Assembly: GCA_033558025.1 (NCBI GenBank)
Contig: JAUCEF010000018.1
Span: 2,170,001-2,234,000, forward strand
DNA length: 64,000 nt
Direction: 5' to 3'
DNA from: Phytophthora sp. 'mugwort'
Taxonomy: Eukaryota; Oomycota; Peronosporomycetes; Peronosporales; Peronosporaceae
In this document: piece after piece, positions 21,194 to 31,072 of the stretch
Layout of the letters: the number at the start of each line of letters is the position of its first letter
How positions within the stretch are numbered: position 1 is the first letter of the stretch
The notes under the pieces: model-generated
What the model was told of the DNA's origin: nothing
Seen by the model: only the letters and a program-made list of their open reading frames with translations
Databases searched by the model: none
Translations under genes and position numbers: made by a program

Positions 21194-21528
21194 CGAGATG
21201 AACCGAAAGCTTGGAGCTAGATGGTGAGTCAGCCAACACGAGAAATGGTTTGTGCAATAGCGAAAGATAAACGAGCTGCGAGAGGTTGGTTGTAGCAGAG
21301 CGTATTCGTCTCGAGGTTCTTATCCTCGTCGGTGTTTGGGATGAAGATGACTTTCAGATGTTGGAGTGGCATCGTGTTCTGGTCATTATATTACTTTTTT
21401 GTGATTCGAGACAAAATACTGTTGATTTGCATGCCTTATGAAGGAGTGCCCAAATTGCGTTCTAAGGTGCTGCACGAGTGCCCAAATTGCTATATATGGC
21501 TGAGTTTGTGGAGCAGGTGTACCGAAGG

Positions 21529-23940
21529 TCAGAAGTCTGACGGGGTGAGAACGATACTGTGGTCGGATAGGTGAAGATCTTCAGGCTTCGTGAGCAGCGG
21601 CTGGTTGCAGCGGCCCCGAACCCGAAAGACAGCGATAGTCACCACCACGATGCTGCTGATGGCGAGGATAATAGCGACCACTGCTGCAGCTGAAATGCTG
21701 ACAGAGGCGATGGTTGTCAGATCAGCCTCTGTCGAAACCTGAAGCGCCGATTGCTTGTTTGAGGTCACAGTTGCGCATGGAGTCGCGGTGGATTGAACAG
21801 CAGACGATGTGGTACTCACTGGAGAGGCCATCGTTGCTTGAGTAGGAGTCTGCGTTATAGCAGGAGGAGCAGACGTCTCTTGCGATTGCTGGTAGTTTGG
21901 TGGCCCGTCTTGCTGATACTGAGATTGGATGGTAGCGACTGGTGTTGTTAGCGTCTCCGTCATTGCCGTCTCGGTCGTGGTCTGTGTTGATGGTGCCTCA
22001 GTCAACGGCATCTCCGTCGTTAGTGCTTCACTCTGTGACGTGTCAATAGTTGGCACATCTGTCGTCGGTTCATCCGTGCATGGTGTGTTTGTCTTTGACG
22101 TCTCCGTCATTGGTGATTCATTCATTGGTGTCTCGGTCGTTAGTGCTTCACTCTCTTGTGTCTCAATAGTCGGCACTTCTGTGGTCGGTTCATTTGTGCA
22201 AGGAGTCTCCGTTGTCGGTATTTCAGTCGTGATCGGTTGAGTCGTATAAACACTTTCTTCTGTGGAAACCAGCGTCTGGGCGGGGATTACTGTTGGAGTG
22301 AATGTTGGTGCATTGGTCATGTATACCGGTGGCTCCGTATTCGTACACGGAGTTGCGCTTGGTGGTTCCACCGCATCAACATCAATCGAGTCCGACGAGT
22401 CCGAATAGCCACCAGAGACTGTTGGAGAAAGAGTAGGAGCGTCAGTCTCAACGTCCTCTGAAGGAGTTGGTGATATGGCGGCAATTGGCCTTGACGTCTC
22501 AGTCTTCGCCGAGGTTGGAGTGTCGCTATTGTACTGGTACGATGTTGACTCTGGAGTATGGAACTCGGGCTCGGCACTGTAATCTGGCAACATAGTTTCT
22601 GCTGGCGAAGTAGATGTGGGTGCTAGTGTTTCAGTAGTCGAATGGGTTTCAGTATACGAAATTGGAGTCGCATTTTCAGTGACCCGAGGCACTTCAGTCA
22701 CCAAAATTGTTGCGATAGGCGTCGCGGTTGTCGACGCAGGCTCAGTAGCTTCAGGGACAGTCGGTGCGTCAGTTTTCGCTCCTGGAGTCGGATACGAGGG
22801 CTTGCTGCCAATAGTTGGGGCCGTAGTAGCTAGCACAGGAGGTGCAGTCGTTGCTGATGTTGTTGTTGTTGTTGGAGTGATCCATGTTTGTGCTGGTGCT
22901 AATATGTTCGGTATAAGGGTCTCGTTTGGTGCGTACGTCGAAGCTACCTCAGCAATCAAATGAGGTATCGCGGGAGTTTCGATGACCGGTGAACTCGTTT
23001 GAGCTTCGGAAGGCGTCGGAGATTGCTCTACTGCTGCAGGTGTTGGTGTGGGTGGAATACTTACAGTTAGTGTCTCAGTTGGTGTCAGCTCGGGGGATAC
23101 TTGCGTCTCTGGTAGAGTTGTCAAGACTGAGATTTCCTCTGTTTGTACTGGCGACGGTACTTCAATAGGTAGTGAGGTTTCTTGAACAACAGGAGGGGCA
23201 GTGGCTTGCTCGGTTTGTACTGGTATTTCTAACGGAGTTGGCGACTTGGCTACAGCTTCTGGAGCTCGTGGTGGTTCCTCCAAAATTGTTGGTAGCACTA
23301 CTTCAACTTGAAGAGCATCCGTAGCACCAGTCGACGTACGAGCTGCGGTGTACACCGGGATTTCTGATGCAGTCGTTGGAATTGCTGTCTCTTGGACCTG
23401 TGCGGGAGCGGAGGTCGGCGTGTCAACCTTGCACTTATATAGGTCTGTCAGGACGGTTGTCTTGGCGAACCATGCGGGATCACAAGCGTCTTGGTCCACG
23501 CCATCGAACAGGTTCACACTCGAAGAAGAAAACCCTTCATGCCTCGAATAATTCCACGTTGGACAGCTACCAGACGCGACAATCTCCTCTAAGGTAGATT
23601 TCCAGTAGTCCAAACAGAAGGTTGACGGAAACGTGCAGCCCCAGGCATTTCTCCCGTCGAGATGAACACACTGCGCGTCCTCTTTAGCAATGCAGTCGAC
23701 GCCGTTATAGCTGTCGAGATACGGGTAACACTCATCAAGAGCTGTGTCACCGACACGAGGGCATTCTACGCCGAGTGGCCGAGCTCCAGTTCCTGAACAC
23801 ACTACACCACGACTTGTCGGGACCTGAAAGGTGGCATCTTGGCACACGCTCACCTCGGCCATGTCGGCTGCTGTGCCTTGCGACGCCAGCTCATTGAGAA
23901 CCAGCAGCGCTATAGTCTGAAACGTGCTCCAGTGCGTCAT
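21529..23940 (-). CDS. mucin-like Ser/Thr/Pro-rich type I membrane protein with Cys-rich ectodomain
   Basis: The 803-codon frame begins with a hydrophobic N terminus (residues 1-25, likely signal peptide). Residues about 30-175 form a Cys-rich domain (VSVCQDATF, GVECPRVGDTALDECYPYL, WGCTFPSTFCLDYW, ACDPAWF) that I cannot assign to a named family. Residues about 175-735 are Thr/Ser/Pro-rich, suited to dense O-glycosylation, and include two copies of a 40-residue unit. A transmembrane segment (about 742-771, AAAVVAIILAISSIVVVTIAVF) and a 32-residue tail end the protein. This is a surface or wall-associated architecture, for example adhesion or protection. No introns or breaks were found. Length within the repeats may vary between strains. 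Confidence 0.8.
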   Translation of the reverse strand: MTHWSTFQTIALLVLNELASQGTAADMAEVSVCQDATFQVPTSRGVVCSGTGARPLGVECPRVGDTALDECYPYLDSYNGVDCIAKEDAQCVHLDGRNAWGCTFPSTFCLDYWKSTLEEIVASGSCPTWNYSRHEGFSSSSVNLFDGVDQDACDPAWFAKTTVLTDLYKCKVDTPTSAPAQVQETAIPTTASEIPVYTAARTSTGATDALQVEVVLPTILEEPPRAPEAVAKSPTPLEIPVQTEQATAPPVVQETSLPIEVPSPVQTEEISVLTTLPETQVSPELTPTETLTVSIPPTPTPAAVEQSPTPSEAQTSSPVIETPAIPHLIAEVASTYAPNETLIPNILAPAQTWITPTTTTTSATTAPPVLATTAPTIGSKPSYPTPGAKTDAPTVPEATEPASTTATPIATILVTEVPRVTENATPISYTETHSTTETLAPTSTSPAETMLPDYSAEPEFHTPESTSYQYNSDTPTSAKTETSRPIAAISPTPSEDVETDAPTLSPTVSGGYSDSSDSIDVDAVEPPSATPCTNTEPPVYMTNAPTFTPTVIPAQTLVSTEESVYTTQPITTEIPTTETPCTNEPTTEVPTIETQESEALTTETPMNESPMTETSKTNTPCTDEPTTDVPTIDTSQSEALTTEMPLTEAPSTQTTTETAMTETLTTPVATIQSQYQQDGPPNYQQSQETSAPPAITQTPTQATMASPVSTTSSAVQSTATPCATVTSNKQSALQVSTEADLTTIASVSISAAAVVAIILAISSIVVVTIAVFRVRGRCNQPLLTKPEDLHLSDHSIVLTPSDF
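21967..22206 (-). repeat. two 120-bp coding repeats in the mucin-like gene
   Basis: Units 22206-22087 and 22086-21967 each encode 40 residues starting TPCT[N/D]EPTT[E/D]VPTI and containing QSEALTTE or ESEALTTE. They are in frame and arranged head to tail. Confidence 0.85.
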
Positions 23941-24984
23941 GCCTCACCAAACGAACGGCTAAGAGTACTCTGATAGTCCTAGCAGAGTTGTGTAGCAATT
24001 AAAGCAGTGGAGGTTTAGGAGTCTCCAGTGCAGTCACTTGAGAAATGGGACTGAGCAGCGAGAGGGTGGCTAGAAGTTGCAGCAATCGCTTTCTACTAAG
24101 CGTCGAGCAGAAGAATTCTTTCAAACGGCAATGGCGATGCTAATGGCGGTGGTTAGAGGCGTTAGTACGAGTGGCGGTTCGTGCTACAAGTTTGAAACGG
24201 AAATCGTATCATCTTATATTCTTGTTTAAATTTGAGTTCGAACAGCCTGCTTGAACCGCTCTGAATTGCACTCTACCTTCAATGTTTGATATTGAAACGA
24301 CGCGCCTCAGTGACGGCAGACAAGCCGCTGCTGGCTTCCTGCAGCATTAAAGCGGACTTCGTTGACAACTTGAACCCAGACGCGAGCTGCAGCGTCAGTC
24401 TTAGCTGTGTGCCCCCTCCCCATTATCGGTTGAATAACGCCATTGGATTGGAATTTCTAGTGCGACAGTGAGAGCGAACTCCGCCCAGCAGTCGTGTACG
24501 CCACACTGAGGTGCTGGAAAAATAAAGATATTTATCTACTCGTCTGCACAAGGCACACGTGCTTGCAAGTCGTAACGCTTTCACTAAACCGTGTACATCA
24601 ATTGGCATGCGCCCTGAAGATAAGCTATCGTCCAGCGCGGCGCCTCCAATCCGTTGCGTACGACTCAAAATCTATACTTATTCTGCCCTTAGTCTCGGTT
24701 TGAAACTGCTGAGCACCACGTGGATCTGGATTTATGAGTTCTGCTACACACAAGGGTTTTCCTCGAGTGTGCGCAGGAGTAACGAGGACACAAGACAAGA
24801 GAAGACTTCTGACGTGTTCATTGTTTGTGGTTGTTACTGCACTTATTCCACCAATGTTTTAAGACGCGATGGGGACAACGCCAGCCAGATCGAAAGGCTC
24901 GGGTCGTAAGCGCCTCTATCTGGTGCTTTCAACTTCTGGCTCCTGATCGCTGCTTGGTCACTGATGCCGCTGCTTGACTGTATA
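23941..24984. other. no gene recognised
   Basis: About 1 kb between the mucin-like start and the 3' end of the PX gene. Frames on both strands around 24423-24909 lack domains. It should hold the mucin-like gene promoter, but no clear initiator was found. Confidence 0.45.
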
Positions 24985-27153
24985 TTACACGAAACCTCCA
25001 ATAGTCTGACCTCCAACACTCTGCACTCGACTGAGGCGGTCCTTCGGTCGTGCGTTTTGCTCCTGCTGGTACTTCTCCACGACACAAGAGACGCTTCTCT
25101 TGGGCTCACGGCGATTCGATCTGCGCTTCTCCCTCCGTCGGGATCTCGGCTCCTCTTCCGATTCGGACGATGACACCTTCTCGATGACGCGATGCGATCG
25201 GGTACACGGATTCTCGCGCCGATTCCAGCCTTGCTCGTTAACTTGACGTCGCAGGCGCAGCATCTGTTCGCGTCCAGCTGTACCGTTGGCGATCATTTCC
25301 TGAAGCATCGACTCTTCATCGTTTGAAAAGTCGTGCTTTGCCGTCATAAACCCGCCACCGCCCACCTCCTCGTACTCGTATTCCGTGTCCGAATCATCCG
25401 AGTCGGAAGTTTGATCTGCAGCGCTACTGTGTCCGGCATCATGGCTGATACTATTGCTGCCCAGAGCCTGGAACGAGTCCCACTTCATCTGCACGTACTT
25501 GTCAAGCGCTGGTGGGAAGCCCCACTCTTCGTGGTCGCCAGGAGCCCCGAGATGAAACACTTCACCAAAGTTGTTCGGCAGATCTGTAAAAGTTTCTTCC
25601 AGGTCTTGAAGGAATCGCTGTCCGTCAATAACCAACCGGTGCTGCGCATTCACACGATAGCAACCTGGCGCTTTCATCACCGCCTTGTTGATAAACCGGT
25701 CCACATACCGCAAAATCATGATGGCATTGTACTCGGACAAATACCTCTCCAATTCGCGCTGTGCGTTAATCGAAATGGCTTGGGCATTCAACGCCGAGCT
25801 GACGCGTGACATGCGTTCCGAATCGCTCATCTGAACGTTCTTGGCCGACCTGGCTTTCCTCTTGGTGCGTGAGGAACTCTTTTTCTCCTGATTGTGTGAA
25901 GAGTTCGTCTCCTTACTGCTCGATTTGTGAGACGACTTCGATTTATCGCTAGAGTGGCTGGCTCTCCGAGAGCTTTTTTTTTTCGTCTTGTACTGGGCCA
26001 GCGAGGACAGATCCACAAGTTTTACTTCATCGGCAGAGGCTGCCGACGACAACGAGGACGGAGTAGCTGACGAGGAAATAAACTTCTCCTTCTCCGGCTC
26101 CGAGTCGTCGTGCGAAGACGACGCGACCGACGCAGCGGTAGCTGCACGAGCCGTGCGGTTTTTCCACTCACCAGCATTGTCGTCCGGTGTCGAGTAATGC
26201 CGCTGCATCCGATGCTGGTTGGCCAGCGCTGAACTGCTGTGCTGATTCTGCAAAAACTGTTGACGCAGAGAGTTAGCTTCCGCCTTGGAGCGTTCAGACG
26301 CTGCCATCAAGTCGTTCATCTTCGCCGTCTTCGGAGTGCTACCGTGGTCATAACGTGACGATGCGTCAACAGTGTCACTTGCAGGATTAACAGTCGCAGG
26401 TTTCTCTTCCGCGACATGTTCATGCTTGTGTTGCTCCTTCTGAAGTTGTTCCAGCTGCTGCTCTCTGCGCTTCTGCTTCTGCATCTTCTCGACCTCTCGC
26501 TGGCTCTGTTTCTTCCTTCTCTCGCTCGAAACCGAGCTTCTCATGGCCAAGATCTTGCTTTCTCGGATGAGTCTCCTGGGCGAATTGTCGTTGTCTTCTC
26601 CCGTACCAGCGCTATTGCCCAGTCCAAAGGAGCCCAACAAGTCTCCAGAATGCGGCGGCACATCCGTCTTAATCGTAATAGGCTTGAGAAAGTCCCGCAG
26701 CAAGTAGAAGACACTCACACTGGCCTGAGTGCGGTCTTGCAGCGCCGCGTACGCCGCCTGCTGGTGCACCGGCAGCGCCTGCACGTACTGGTCGTAACGC
26801 GCCTTCTGTTCCTTACGGTACGTGTGCGTGAGGAAGAGGAGTTTAATGAGAAAGCGGTGCAGCTCCACGGCGCGCTCCTTGACTACGTGGTCCTTCTTGC
26901 TGCCGAAAAGCCGCTTGGCCGGGAACGTCATCTCCTGCAGCTCGCGCGCAAACTCGCGCGAGCACGTGTCGTCCAGAATGTGTGCGCGGGCGTCCTTCAT
27001 GACGCGCTGCACGTCGTCGCGCAGCCTGCGGAAGTCTGAGTATGTGCGACGCACCTCCCACTCGTCGGCGTCTTGTTGCACCTTGACGACATAGAGCACC
27101 TCCCTGCCACCCGTGAACTCGACGTGGCCGATGGCGACCACTAGTCGGCTCAT
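24985..27153 (-). CDS. PX-domain protein with coiled coil and low-complexity linker
   Basis: A single 722-codon frame. Residues 1 to about 120 form a PX domain: VAIGHVEFTGGREVLYVVKV, RRTYSDFRRLRDDV and EMTFPAKRLFGSK, where the RRxYxxF and PxKxxxG elements match the phosphoinositide-binding core. A charged helical stretch (about 205-245, KKQSQREVEKMQKQKRREQQ) is a likely coiled coil. A long Ser/Lys-rich linker follows (about 330-430), then a conserved-looking globular block (LERYLSEYNAIMILRYVDRF...GEVFHLG) and a basic C-terminal tail ending QSVGGQTIGGFV. PX proteins attach to PI3P-bearing endosomal membranes, so a membrane-traffic or endosomal adaptor role is inferred. No introns seen. The ATG at 27153 precedes the PX core directly. 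Confidence 0.85.
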   Translation of the reverse strand: MSRLVVAIGHVEFTGGREVLYVVKVQQDADEWEVRRTYSDFRRLRDDVQRVMKDARAHILDDTCSREFARELQEMTFPAKRLFGSKKDHVVKERAVELHRFLIKLLFLTHTYRKEQKARYDQYVQALPVHQQAAYAALQDRTQASVSVFYLLRDFLKPITIKTDVPPHSGDLLGSFGLGNSAGTGEDNDNSPRRLIRESKILAMRSSVSSERRKKQSQREVEKMQKQKRREQQLEQLQKEQHKHEHVAEEKPATVNPASDTVDASSRYDHGSTPKTAKMNDLMAASERSKAEANSLRQQFLQNQHSSSALANQHRMQRHYSTPDDNAGEWKNRTARAATAASVASSSHDDSEPEKEKFISSSATPSSLSSAASADEVKLVDLSSLAQYKTKKKSSRRASHSSDKSKSSHKSSSKETNSSHNQEKKSSSRTKRKARSAKNVQMSDSERMSRVSSALNAQAISINAQRELERYLSEYNAIMILRYVDRFINKAVMKAPGCYRVNAQHRLVIDGQRFLQDLEETFTDLPNNFGEVFHLGAPGDHEEWGFPPALDKYVQMKWDSFQALGSNSISHDAGHSSAADQTSDSDDSDTEYEYEEVGGGGFMTAKHDFSNDEESMLQEMIANGTAGREQMLRLRRQVNEQGWNRRENPCTRSHRVIEKVSSSESEEEPRSRRREKRRSNRREPKRSVSCVVEKYQQEQNARPKDRLSRVQSVGGQTIGGFV

Positions 27154-28179
27154 GGGCGTCTGTGGCTCTTTAATGTGTACAAGGGAGCAAAATACAAGTT
27201 GGGGAATGGGACGGCGGGTCTGCTGCAGTAGCTTGCGCCGCTGTCTGTGGTTTGTTGTGTTGCAAAGTGTGTTGATTAGACTACTGCCGCGCTTCTCTTT
27301 GTGGAAGTACGCAGCCCGTGAAATTTGATAGATATCTTATGGAAAAGGTAATGTGGTTTTAGAGGTGATATTGTTTTGGCATTGTGTGGGCATCCAACAA
27401 GCAACTATATTATCTTTGCAGGGCCAAATTGGGAGAGTCAGTAACATTCGCCCTCGGCCATGAACTGCGTTGCTGTCTGTTGTCGAGCATTCGTGTGCGC
27501 CACTGGCAGAAATAGGACCGTCCGACACGGACCCAGGCGCGTTCCAACTGCAACACACCAGTGCTGCTAATTGTAGAACGAGATCCATACATCCATACAC
27601 CTACAGTTTGCCGTTTCGAGTCTTGATGCGGAGAGAGAAATAGAGCGCGCTCATCGCAGTGCGGTTCGCACGTGAGAGTAAAAGCGTTTCGCGGCACTGA
27701 AAGATACAGAAAGATGCCTGCCTATAGGATCGCTGTGCTTTGTGCAAATATTTGGCAATCCGGCGATGTGCCGCGATGAGTTGTGCTGGCTGAGATCGAA
27801 CGGCGTGTTCCTCACCGATAGCCGCAGTGGGCTTGTTGAATGACACCCTCCGGACTCGCTGCCATTGTTCGACCATCTGTGGTGGCAGTTGGGAATGTTG
27901 CGGCTTTACATGTGACCCGCCCAGCTGGTCGTCACGTGTTGTTCAGGCAAGGCCGTTCTACAAACTATTATAATCAACGTCCAGAGTAGCCACGTGCGCT
28001 CGTCGTAATCGTCTGCACGGCAACCCAACCTCTGTGGCTGTCGGCAGTCGCCTCCAGAATGAAACACAGGCAGCTCTGATCTGTTCTGCTGCGCGTGCCA
28101 ACGCCATTTAACATTTACTTTGCACGGTATAGCGCTGGACTCCCGAGTTGAAGTGTCATACCCTAGGCCTCTTCAAATT
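27154..28179. other. no gene recognised
   Basis: Promoter side of the PX gene, then about 900 bp with a 91-codon ATG-initiated minus frame (27876-27601) rich in Arg and without a recognisable domain; its coding status is uncertain. Confidence 0.4.
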
Positions 28180-28440
28180 TGGCATTCTTGAAGGCACGCG
28201 TTGCTAAACCCAACTCGCCGCGTCACATTTTTAGCTTAAGCTTACGTTTTGTATTGATTGTTCGCACATCTCGGGGACCGATGGCATCGCGGTCTTTGGC
28301 TTTGCTTCGCAAAGGCAGTCGCTGCGCTCATGCACGGAAAATATTCTATGTTCGGCCCGCTACAGTGCTCGGCTCGCTGGAAAGTTCGGCGCTGGGGCCG
28401 CCTCTGCAATACCGCGGGGCCCTGCTTCGCCGGCACCCCG
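28180..28440 (+). repeat. dispersed ~250-bp repeat, copy 2
   Basis: Same-orientation homologue of 5945-6205 (shared blocks listed there), with the match fading past about 28430. Confidence 0.75.
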
Positions 28441-28995
28441 CGCGAGTTTGCTGTGGCTACCGCGCTCGCATCCGCTCTCCTCCGTTGGTCGTTTTATGTG
28501 ACGATCACCCCCCCCCCCCTTTTCAGCTGGGTGCAGAACCCACTCTCTTCTTGAAAAGAAAAATGGTCGTAAACAACAAAACTAAATTTCTGAGAAAGCC
28601 AGCCCAAGCAACATACTTTTCATAATACCGGTACCCAACAGTGAATGAAATGTGTTCACAGGGTTTCTGTGGCAACAGCGCGTTCCTGGCTGACGGCAGC
28701 GCGCCTGGCCTGTCCACGCACCAAAAACAGAGATGAGAGCGCATCGTCTAAGCCATACGCACGAACGGATCAACGCGACTTCAGGCCAATCCTTCCCAAG
28801 ATCAATACGAAGCATCAGAGGTCCTTTGGCACTCACGACTTCTTGTTTTACGGCGCCTGACATGACGACTCCGGACGAAGCGCGAGTAGTGAGGACGGTC
28901 TCGCTACCACCATGATTGATGAGTTGACAGTGCGGACCACGGCTAGTCACAGGTCTCACACCCGTGAGTGTCCTATAGAACCTTGATTGCACGCA
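28441..28995. other. no gene recognised
   Basis: Contains an 11-C run (28508-28518) and a 151-codon minus frame (29037-28582) without a recognisable domain. It borders the Gypsy insertion on the left. Confidence 0.4.
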
Positions 28996-29106
28996 TCGAT
29001 CCGTGATTTGGTACTCGGATCCATGATTGATACACACACGAATTTGGACTGGGATCCACGATTCTAGTAATCAGATCTACGATTTGGTCCTTAGATCTAT
29101 AAATGG
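28996..29106 (+). repeat. degenerate GATC-box tandem repeat
   Basis: About five units spaced 20-36 bp, each built on GATCCGTGATTTGG-like sequence (GATCCGTGATTTGG, GATCCATGATTGAT, GATCCACGATTCTA, GATCTACGATTTGG, GATCTATAAATGG). It ends 11 bp before the Gypsy target site. Confidence 0.6.
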
Positions 29107-29120
29107 TTACGTGGGTCCAT

Positions 29121-29711
29121 TGCCGCGCACCTTCACTGCCGGGACGGGGGCCGCGAGCTGTTTATGCGAGTATGGTCGTGTGCAGGACGGAGCGGTGGGT
29201 CGGAAGTAGGCTCTGTAGTCAATGAAAAGTAAAACACTGATTTCTCGACTGTTCTGTTAGCAGGAAAGTTTACGACTGAAAGACAAACCTGGTCGGCGGC
29301 AGCTAGACGACCTCTCCTTGTAAGTATGAGCCATCGCCTCCTTTCCTCACCTAGTTCTCCTTCGAGATGACACCCGTCCTCGACGGTGGCACCTCTTCAA
29401 CTCAGAACGCCATACGGGTTCACAGGGCCACTCTTGCCACTAACCATAACGTCGCCTCGCCGCCTCACCGTTCTCGCCTTGATGTTCTTCGAGCGTGTCA
29501 CCTCCCCCTCACCGACGGAGGAGACGTTCCCACTCTAGAGTCATCATCGACCCCATCCTCCGTGGGAACGATACCCACCCACTGGTACTCTAGACACGGT
29601 ACTCCACACCGTTAATGGGCACTTCAACAAGTCCCGTTGTAGCATCATGTAGGGCACTCGAGACCCACCTTGGGTGCCTGGCACGGGCCCCGTATAACTC
29701 GGTACGGGATA
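29121..29711 (-). repeat. Gypsy-1 3' LTR
   Basis: 591 bp, about 99% identical to 41631-42220 (about six substitutions and one indel by eye). In element orientation the terminal TG has become TA (29710-29711); the other end keeps its terminal dinucleotide. Confidence 0.93.
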
Positions 29712-30699
29712 TTCTCCCCGACTAGAATTGAGCCGTCCTCGGCGAGCCTCAGAATATAAAGGTCCGCCAGGACGGAGCGTCGTCGCCTGGGCAGGCAACC
29801 AGAGTACATTTCGTCGATCGTGACGTCTCCACTCTCAGTCACGTGATAGACCGTCAGCTCTTCGACGTCGGAGTTATGTAGCTCCCGAAGCCAGGCAGCC
29901 TCCGTACATTCTCGACGGGTCGCACGGTACTCAGCCGTACTCAGAGCTTTAGCTAAGATAGAAGCGGGCGAAACGCTGTCAAAACAACAATTACAAGCTC
30001 CTTTACGCCATGCACGAGTTAAGACTCCCATCATATCCACGATATATTCACCGTACCGTGTCCACTGGAAGTAGAGGTTCAGGCCGCACAACCCCGACAC
30101 GGTGAGGGCGATTGGAATCCCTCCTCCGAGCACGAATTCCAACAAATCGTAGGCCGCCATGGGGGTATGTACAGCCAAAGACGTCATCACTAGCACCATC
30201 CATCCCAGGGCACTGCCTACCTCGCTCAAACGACGCCAGGTAGCGACACAGGCCTCCCGAAACGCCCTCAGGTATTTGACTATCGAGCGAGCCGCTCGTA
30301 AAGTTAGGTCGGAAAGGTACACATAGAGCGTAGCGTGGAGTGCAACCCACCAGGTACGGACCATGAGCCCATAACGGCCATATATGCCCTCGTTCTCCTC
30401 CAGAACTTGAATAGGCACGGCAAATAAGCCTCCCCACACAGCGTACACATACACTGTCCACGTAATCGGCGAATACTACGCTCTCGTAACACGTCCTCGT
30501 AGCGGGACACGAAAGCGCTCCATATGGTACCGTGTAGTCTCAACCTGTTCACACCTCTGCCAATAGAGTCCACGCGACATTCCGCAAAGGAGTAGTGAGA
30601 ATCCACGTCGTCACACAGCATAGTCACCGTGAATCCACACATCATCAGTAATTCTGTTCCAGCAAACTCCTTTGAGGCGTAACGCACTACCATTTCCAT
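29645..30699 (-). CDS. Gypsy-1 third ORF: putative multi-pass membrane protein, one frameshift
   Basis: In element orientation after integrase there are two overlapping frames. The first (30699-30304) starts MEMVVRYASKEFAGTELL and is informative for about 83 residues. The second (30454-29645, 269 codons) is stop-free and strongly hydrophobic at its start, with likely membrane segments at about residues 1-18, 32-50, 78-95 and 100-125, followed by a Cys-containing, charged part (CNCCFD, then LPRRRRSVLADLYILRL). They are two nucleotides out of register, so a frameshift near 30455 probably joined one protein. The frame covers the polypurine tract and stops 67 nt inside the 3' LTR. Position after integrase is where env-like genes sit in some Gypsy elements, but several membrane segments do not resemble a fusion glycoprotein. 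I do not recognise the family; a captured host membrane gene is an alternative. Confidence 0.5.
29712..29719 (-). promoter_or_regulatory. Gypsy-1 polypurine tract
   Basis: GGGGAGAA on the minus strand directly abuts the 3' LTR, the position used to prime plus-strand DNA synthesis. Confidence 0.7.
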
Positions 30700-31072
30700 C
30701 GTACCGGTACAGTTACGGGCTTAAGGGGTAATTAGTACTGGAAAAGCGTAAGACGGTCACATTGGTTTCCCCGAGCACCCACGCAGCGGCTCTCGGGTCA
30801 GTACATCCCTCTCGACTTGCAAGTCCGTGGTCATTTCCCATCCCGGATGGATACTTTCTTCCAAAGTTGAAAGCAATTTCGCCGAAATGGGACAGGGCAG
30901 CCATCTTTCTCTCCCCTTTCTCAATCATTCGAGTCCAAACCGTTCTACCATAACAGTGGTCAAAAAAGTTTGGCGACTTTCCGATAATTGGACACGCTCA
31001 TCGGCAACTAGAGCGGTCCCCGTCATTCCAAATTTCCCTTGTCGGCATGTCTCTTCCTAGATCCAGATCACC

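Noticed and set aside
21929..22963. Val/Ser/Gly-rich plus-strand frames (103-115 codons)
   Set aside because: Antisense of the Thr/Pro-rich mucin coding repeats.
26416..27039. 207-codon Leu-rich plus-strand frame
   Set aside because: Antisense of the Gln/Lys/Glu-rich PX-gene coiled coil, which automatically gives Leu-rich sequence.
28508..28518. Poly-C and other homopolymer runs as signals (also 40234, 53311, 54528)
   Set aside because: Simple homopolymers; relevant only as places of slippage or sequencing error.
29367..29615. 82-codon frame repeated identically at 41876-42124 (plus strand)
   Set aside because: It lies in the LTRs, so its conservation follows from LTR identity; no domain, and antisense to the element.
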